NCBI RefSeq assembly: GCF_027921845.1
Contig: NZ_BSEN01000011.1
Location: 26,103-90,102 of the forward strand
DNA: 64,000 nucleotides
DNA from: Leifsonia poae
GTDB taxonomy: Bacteria > Actinomycetota > Actinomycetes > Actinomycetales > Microbacteriaceae
Direction: 5' to 3'
This document shows positions 59,182-64,000 of this stretch, one piece after another; the stretch's first letter is position 1, and the number at the start of each line of letters is the position of its first letter. The position numbers and the translations under genes are program-made. Below the pieces are notes generated by a model. That model searched no databases. It saw nothing but the letters and a program-made list of their open reading frames with translations, and had not been told where the DNA came from.

Positions 59182-60573
59182 ATGAAGATCTTCATGAGTC
59201 ACAGCAGCCGACAGAAGTTGTTCGTGAAGGCGCTACGCGACCATCTACCGAGTAGTGCTTCGCTGTGGATCGACGAATTCGAATTGAGGGTGGGTGCGAG
59301 CCTCGAGAATGAGCTGGAGACAGCCGTTCGGCAGGGCAGCGATCTCTTCGTTCTGGTCGTCGACCGGGACTCCAACGCCTCGGAGTGGGTGGCGAAGGAG
59401 ATTGACTGGGCCCTTCAACGGGAGCGGGAATCTGGCCAGACTTTCCTGCTCCCGATAGTCATCGAACCGGAAGCCTGGAGCGGAGCGGATCCGAGGATTC
59501 AGCACCGCAAGTACCTGCCTGTCCGTGACTTCACTGACGAGAGCATCGCTGCCGTTGGTCGCAGTCTCACGTCTGAGATATTCGAATGGTTGTCCAACAG
59601 GCTGGACAGCGAACGCACCATATCACCCGGTGAGCTCGAACGCCGCTCGAATGCGGAGTTGCTCAAGACAGCGGACCAACTGACCTCGGATCTCGGGAGC
59701 CTGATCAAGGCGGAACTCCTACCGTATCGAGCTAACAATCCCATTGCTCTCACGGACCTATTGGCCGCCCTGCGTGGCAAGCGGTCCATCGATATCACTG
59801 ACGAGGCGGAGCTTTACGGCGTACTTGAGCGCCTCAGCTCACTACATCGATTGAATGGCGTTGAGTTCGACGACGAGTATGCCTACTTAGAGCGCGAAAA
59901 CTACTCCTACAAGGCGGACTTATATGTCGCCATCAAAAGGCAGATCGCGCGCCGCGTGGCCAGGGAGATCCACCCCGGAATGACGATCGCCATCGACGGC
60001 GGCTCCACGGTTCAACCGGTTGTTGACGTCATCATTCGGCGCCTGCGCACCGGTTCCCTTCAGCAACTGAGCGTAATCACGAATTTCATACCCGCCGCGG
60101 CGAAACTTCTCGAGGAACTCAGCTCGCTGGGCGTCGGTGATCACGACCGACTGGCCCAGGTCTTTATGCTCGGGGGCTATTCCCGACCGGTGTCATTGAC
60201 CACGGTCCCGCTCGACTTCGCGAACAGCGATGAACTCCTTTCCAGCCCGGCCGAGGAGTACAACCGCGTGCTCGAAGTCACTGGGCCCATCGACATCGCC
60301 TTCCTCGGAGCGAACGGCACCTACGGTAAGACGGGCCTTGGCACTCGTAACCCGTTCGAGACGAGCGCCAAGCGATGGTTCGTGAGCAACGCCAAGGAGC
60401 GCTTTGTGCTTATGGACCCTTCGAAGCTATCGATCCAACAACAGGTCCCCTTTGCGCTGTTCGACGACGGTCTGAAGATCGTCACCGGCGAGACACCGGA
60501 AGACCAGGAGAGCCTGCGTCGCTTTGCCGAGCTTGTCGAACCGACAGCGTCGACGCTGGAGATCGTCCAATGA
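59182..60573 (+). CDS. TIR domain fused to a DeoR-type sugar-phosphate sensor domain
   Basis: A 463-residue protein. The N-terminal TIR domain (about 1-137) begins MKIFMSHSSRQK, has the BB-loop DEFELRVGAS, and a candidate catalytic Glu73 in SEWVAKE, as in NAD-cleaving TIRs. A middle part (about 150-245) may contain a winged helix. Residues about 248-445 match the DeoR C-terminal domain: IDGGSTVQPV (271-280), ITNF, MLGGYSRP, FLGANGTYGKTGLGTRNP and MDPSKLS. That domain binds phosphorylated sugars in transcription factors. A typical DeoR DNA-binding domain is not evident. The ORF overlaps the HAD gene by four bases (ATGA). Confidence 0.85.
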   Translation: MKIFMSHSSRQKLFVKALRDHLPSSASLWIDEFELRVGASLENELETAVRQGSDLFVLVVDRDSNASEWVAKEIDWALQRERESGQTFLLPIVIEPEAWSGADPRIQHRKYLPVRDFTDESIAAVGRSLTSEIFEWLSNRLDSERTISPGELERRSNAELLKTADQLTSDLGSLIKAELLPYRANNPIALTDLLAALRGKRSIDITDEAELYGVLERLSSLHRLNGVEFDDEYAYLERENYSYKADLYVAIKRQIARRVAREIHPGMTIAIDGGSTVQPVVDVIIRRLRTGSLQQLSVITNFIPAAAKLLEELSSLGVGDHDRLAQVFMLGGYSRPVSLTTVPLDFANSDELLSSPAEEYNRVLEVTGPIDIAFLGANGTYGKTGLGTRNPFETSAKRWFVSNAKERFVLMDPSKLSIQQQVPFALFDDGLKIVTGETPEDQESLRRFAELVEPTASTLEIVQ

Positions 60574-61406
60574 ACAGACTCCATATGCTGGCCCTCGACA
60601 TCGATGGGACATTGATCGGATCTGACAAGAAGATCCCGTCCTTCACCGGGCAAGAGATCCGACGCGTCACGGCGGACCATGCGGTGCACATCGTGCTCAT
60701 CACAGCGCGTGGTCCACAATCAACTCGAATTATCGAGGAGGCCCTAGGCGTGGAATGTTCCTACGCCACGTACGGGGGTTCCCTTGTGTGGGCTCGCAAC
60801 GACGACGGCGGCTTCACCACATTGGGCGAGACACCGCTTGAATTCGGCGATGTGAGGACGTTTGTGGAAGAAGGCCAGCGGCTAGATGTGCACATTGGCG
60901 TCTACACGCGCAACGACTGGATAGTTAACAAACTCGACTATTGGGGACTACGCGAAGCGCGAAACACATCTATCTGGCCGACCCTTGTCAGCCCTGCACT
61001 TGTGGAGTGGAGCGAGTCCGAGGAACCCGTGTTCAAGATCATGTTCCGCGGCGACGGCGACCAGTTAACCAATCTCGAGAAAATTCTGCGGGCACGGGAC
61101 GCAGAGGCGTTCATTCACCGTATGCCGCATGTCATCGAGATTGTGTCTGCGCACGCGGTAAAACTGCCGGCGGTTGCCTCGCTGGCAAACTATCTCGGGT
61201 ACGAACTCGGCGAGATCATGGCCTTTGGTGACAGCCTCTCCGATGTGGAAATGCTTGAGCACGTGGGCGTCGGCGTACTAATGGGCAATGCCGCCAAATC
61301 CGTCCAGGCCTCCCATCACGTCGAGCGCACGCTTTCGAATGATGAGGACGGAATCGGAGTGATGCTTCGTAAGCACTTTCCAACAACAGCACCGTTCCGA
61401 ACATAG
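60570..61406 (+). CDS. Cof-type HAD-superfamily phosphatase, partner of the TIR protein
   Basis: A 278-residue hydrolase of the Cof (type IIB cap) subfamily, which dephosphorylates sugar phosphates and related metabolites. Motif I is LDIDGTL (Asp10, Asp12), motif II is LITARG (Thr45), motif III Lys198, motif IV FGDSLSDVEM (Asp221, Asp225). The start ATG overlaps the TIR stop, so the two proteins are made together. Downstream (61407-61631) no gene is seen. A role in clearing the DeoR-domain ligand or a TIR product is inferred. Confidence 0.88.
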   Translation: MNRLHMLALDIDGTLIGSDKKIPSFTGQEIRRVTADHAVHIVLITARGPQSTRIIEEALGVECSYATYGGSLVWARNDDGGFTTLGETPLEFGDVRTFVEEGQRLDVHIGVYTRNDWIVNKLDYWGLREARNTSIWPTLVSPALVEWSESEEPVFKIMFRGDGDQLTNLEKILRARDAEAFIHRMPHVIEIVSAHAVKLPAVASLANYLGYELGEIMAFGDSLSDVEMLEHVGVGVLMGNAAKSVQASHHVERTLSNDEDGIGVMLRKHFPTTAPFRT

Positions 61407-61631
61407 GACGAAGCGCCTGCACCGCTGGCCACAATCGAGCGCTCGCGGCACTGCGACGAGGCCTTCGAGACGCTGGGATTTGAACCTGACGGCACCCCTT
61501 TAACGCAGTCGAGATGCGGCAAAGACCACGGAATTCCGCGTCCTCTCGATGACATTGCATCCCTCTTGCTGACAGCAGTTGTGGGGTTTTTGTGGGGCAC
61601 CACTGAAGTCCTGCGACATCACGGATCGGTC

Positions 61632-62516
61632 TTAGCTAGCGCGCTCCTTCTCTTCATGAGCTCCGATCTCGTCGAGGAGGGCTTGCGACTCAATCAAGAA
61701 CGGGCGATTCGGTGAAAGGGTCAGGTCGTCCCGCGAAACCAATGCACGAAACTCCGTCACGATATCTCGCTGCGTGTACTCACAAACGGCGACCCATGTG
61801 TCGGCCAACCTTACGAGAATCGCGGCCGACACGGCGAGCCGGCCTCGCGCGAACACGATGCGCCCGCGATCATCTGGTCCTAGCTCCACCGCCTCCTGGT
61901 GCTGAGCGAGTCCCGCATGGGCGATATCGCTAAGCGCTCCATACAGCTGTCCGGTTCCAGGCACCAGCTTCTTGAGCTGATTGATGGAATACGAGGCACT
62001 CACTGCATCGATCTCATCCAGAGACGAGAGCTTTGATGCTGCGAGCGCCCAAGCTATCTGCTCAAGGATCTGACGCGAGATCGTGTCGCCCTCAATGTTC
62101 AGGCCCAGCCGATAAAGGATGTGCGCAGCACGAAACCCTGAGTCGAGTCTCTGCAACGCGACGGCAGCCGCGAATGCTCCATAGTTTTCACCTTCGGTAA
62201 ACTCTCCCATCGAGTTGAGCGTCCGACGCATGTGATCTCTCGACGCGAAGTAAGCCCTCAGATATAGCTCGGCTGCGGTGGGCTTAGCCGGCGCTTCGTC
62301 GTGGGTGTACGTGCGTCGCGCATAGTCAAGGCTGCTCAGGCCCATGGCGCTCGCAATCGCGGCCGCTCGCAAGTTGCGCGGCAGCGATGTGTTGCGCCAC
62401 CGCGCCGAGTAGACAACGAAACCACCGACCGGGATCGGGAACGAATCGAACCCTTCGAGAGTGTCGAGGAGCTGGTCGTGAAGCTTCAACTCAACGGGAT
62501 CAACAGATTTCGCCAT
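61632..62516 (-). CDS. Hypothetical helical protein (island)
   Basis: A 294-residue protein, not recognised. It is largely alpha-helical with blocks AELYLRAYFASRDHMRRTLN, HILYRLGLNIEGDTISRQILEQIAWALA and FARGRLAVSAAILVRLADTWVAV, reminiscent of HEPN/DUF5677-like folds, but no catalytic motif is certain. The ATG at 62516 has TACGGT seven bases upstream and AGGGA close by; the frame upstream is less convincing. It converges with the HAD gene across 225 empty bases. Confidence 0.6.
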   Translation of the reverse strand: MAKSVDPVELKLHDQLLDTLEGFDSFPIPVGGFVVYSARWRNTSLPRNLRAAAIASAMGLSSLDYARRTYTHDEAPAKPTAAELYLRAYFASRDHMRRTLNSMGEFTEGENYGAFAAAVALQRLDSGFRAAHILYRLGLNIEGDTISRQILEQIAWALAASKLSSLDEIDAVSASYSINQLKKLVPGTGQLYGALSDIAHAGLAQHQEAVELGPDDRGRIVFARGRLAVSAAILVRLADTWVAVCEYTQRDIVTEFRALVSRDDLTLSPNRPFLIESQALLDEIGAHEEKERAS

Positions 62517-62604
62517 GTTCCCTACCGTATTGTCACCCACTGAGCCGCCCCGGCTCCCACGCTCAGCCTGGCTGACCTGGACGCGACAACTCATTGACGG
62601 CAGG

Positions 62605-63174
62605 TCACTTCCGATCAGTCGCGGAGCCTCCGGGGACGTAACGCTCGGTTTCCCTGAGCCAGGCGTCGAAGTCTGGGACTTTGACCTTGTCTGCCACGCG
62701 CGCATCGGAATCGCGCCAGCGGCGGATCGAGTCTGTGACGACGTCTACGAAGTCGATTGCGTACGTTGTCCAGCGGTAGTTGTAGTCGGCCATTCCGTCG
62801 CTATCGTCATCGCCGCTTCTCCAATGGTCGACGAAAGACAACGCGGTTGCTTCGCCGATCGCGTAGCGAAGGCTCCGCTTCACGTGCCGCAAGCGCGGGG
62901 GGAGCCGGTGTCGCGCATCGTCGAAGGCGTCGTAGGTGGCCTCGATCGTTGCCCGCCACACTGACACGTCCCGCGTGTGCTCCGCAGATCGCAAGAGGGC
63001 CTTGAGATCTGCGAGTCGCTCGATCAGGAGGTTGGCCGTGCTTCGACGCAACTCGTTCGCCTCGGCGCGCTCTCGCTGGCGCGATCCGAATCGTGCGCTC
63101 AGGTATGCCCCGACGGAGGCAGCGAACGTACTGCCGATAACAGTCGTGAGCATGCCCGGGTAGTCCATCTCCAT
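62605..63174 (-). CDS. Hypothetical single-pass membrane protein (island)
   Basis: A 189-residue protein with one N-terminal helix (PGMLTTVIGSTFAASVGAYLSARFG), a basic coiled-coil stretch (RQRERAEANELRRSTANLLIERLADL) and a soluble helical C-terminus. Not recognised. The start at 63174 is the first ATG ahead of the membrane segment; further upstream codons would need TTG. It lies 88 bases from the previous gene on the same strand, so they may be co-transcribed. Confidence 0.6.
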   Translation of the reverse strand: MEMDYPGMLTTVIGSTFAASVGAYLSARFGSRQRERAEANELRRSTANLLIERLADLKALLRSAEHTRDVSVWRATIEATYDAFDDARHRLPPRLRHVKRSLRYAIGEATALSFVDHWRSGDDDSDGMADYNYRWTTYAIDFVDVVTDSIRRWRDSDARVADKVKVPDFDAWLRETERYVPGGSATDRK

Positions 63175-63906
63175 ATTGGAAGTATTGCCCACGATTGCAA
63201 CAGAGTCAGTCAACTTCGTGTGGCGCCTCTTCTCTGCCGAACAATACGGTCGGCACATGGAACAGACTGTTACGGCCGTCAAGAACCCGACGGAGTCTTA
63301 ACTGCGATCCGAGGTAGGGCGCATGAGCCGAGACTGGGTGCTTGTCAGTACTACTCAGAGCTCGCCGAGTGAGCCGCTTTATTTGTTGTTCTGGCGTCGC
63401 ATCCAACACTGATTAATGCGTTCGGAGCGACTCTGGCCGTGATGTCGGCTGCCTGAGTAACCGTGTCGGCCTCATCGCAGGGGCGTTCTCGCGACGCGTG
63501 GAGATCAGGGACCTGCTGGTCCTGTGCGACTCACCCACGCATTGCCCCAAATTCGAAGCCGAGATGCCGCCGATTTCTAGCACCTGCCTGCGATGATCGT
63601 GATCAACGATGAAGCGCCAGCGCGTGTGCGCTTGAGCGCACGTGACAGCGTTACTTGCAAGCTGGTGCCTTCGCCGCGGTGGAGGGCGTGGGATTCGAAC
63701 TCTATTCGTGCCCCGGTTGGGAAGCAGTCGAGTGCCGAAATCCGCGGATAATCAACGTTCTTCGCCTCCACTTGACCTTGTCGGAACTCCTACGACCTCA
63801 CTCAGTTGTGCGCAAAATGTGCGCAAATTAACGTCCAGCGATACCCGGATCGCTTGGCTCTTCCGTCGCGGTAGCCGATCCCTCAGTGAGCGGCTCTAGG
63901 GTCCCT
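63175..63906. other. Gap with no convincing gene
   Basis: About 730 bases in which open frames are short, overlap one another and show no family. The only recognisable item is a fragment of a tRNA-Ser 3' end at 63681-63700. The region looks like decayed island sequence or a junction. Confidence 0.5.
63681..63700 (-). other. tRNA-Ser (TGA-type) 3' fragment, candidate attachment-site remnant
   Basis: Minus-strand GTTCGAATCCCACGCCCTCC equals the T-loop and acceptor end expected of tRNA-Ser(TGA), but the rest of a tRNA is absent and no CCA follows. Such 20-base remnants are typical of att sites left by island insertion. Confidence 0.5.
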
Positions 63907-64000
63907 TTATTCTTCGACGAGATGGGCGAGGTTCTCGAGTTCGTTCGTGCGGCCGGCGACAAGTCGCTCGGTCCAGACCTCATCATGCAGTGCCTCCATG
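63907..64000 (-). CDS. Hypothetical protein, C-terminus only
   Basis: The last part of a minus-strand gene, entering from the right edge. It ends ...RLVAGRTNELENLAHLVEE with TAA at 63909-63907. Too little is visible for a family; the start may lie beyond the window. Confidence 0.4.
   Translation of the reverse strand, partial: MEALHDEVWTERLVAGRTNELENLAHLVEE

Noticed and set aside
59182..60573. Possible Thoeris ThsB or an ordinary DeoR regulator.
   Set aside because: No ThsA-like gene is next to it, and the N-terminus is a TIR domain instead of a DeoR DNA-binding domain.
61470..61500. GGGATTTGAACC resembles an antisense tRNA T-loop.
   Set aside because: The flanking bases do not form a T-stem or acceptor stem, so it is probably chance.

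Overview
This is a high-GC actinobacterial chromosome segment, most probably from the family Microbacteriaceae. That placement is inferred from strong G/C bias at third codon positions, GTG starts, a DUF4012 protein next to UDP-glucose dehydrogenase, a 6C small RNA and Tad genes without a nearby tadZ. From memory of the M. tuberculosis map, the core follows the Rv3644c to Rv3721c order: holB, topA, tad genes, 6C RNA, acs, ridA, ponA2, metallophosphoesterase, then asd, lysC, recR and dnaX, with SRP RNA and tRNA-Ser beyond. The genes in between are accessory.

Layout. 1-7000: an MMPL exporter (cut by the window edge), nicotinamidase, a PBP4-type carboxypeptidase and a large PKD surface protein. 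7100-15600: a lipoprotein, a DUF1801 protein, tRNA-Thr, a TetR regulator, a secreted peptidase, and a holB/tmk/topA operon. 15700-26300: a Tad pilus operon, 6C sRNA, acs, ridA, a class A PBP with PASTA domains, a metallophosphoesterase and tRNA-Pro. 26300-41300: an LLM oxidoreductase, cell-surface and exopolysaccharide genes (DUF4012, UDP-glucose dehydrogenase), thymidine kinase, a three-gene two-component cluster in which the second kinase looks dead, a LexA-box-controlled radical SAM gene, an ABC-F ATPase, malate:quinone oxidoreductase, and a MerR regulator with paired operators. 41300-55750: the lysine/threonine entry genes asd and lysC, recR, dnaX, three tandem BAAT-type lipoproteins, ackA, pta and a DUF1254 protein. 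55800-56100: SRP RNA and tRNA-Ser(GGA).

From 56100 to the right edge is a mobile island. A tyrosine integrase abuts tRNA-Ser. Behind it are a Shedu-type DUF4263 nuclease, then a translationally coupled pair: a TIR domain fused to a DeoR C-terminal sugar-phosphate-sensor domain, and a Cof-type HAD phosphatase. Two unrecognised genes and a tRNA-Ser 3' remnant follow. The TIR-DeoRC/HAD pair is the best candidate for an undescribed defence system: a metabolite-gated TIR effector with a phosphatase that may remove the trigger or product.

Other themes. A TANNNT hexamer sits six bases before an ATG or GTG at several operon heads, which fits leaderless mRNAs. Short tandem repeats recur in the gaps between genes. 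Acetate metabolism is doubly represented (Acs plus Pta-AckA).
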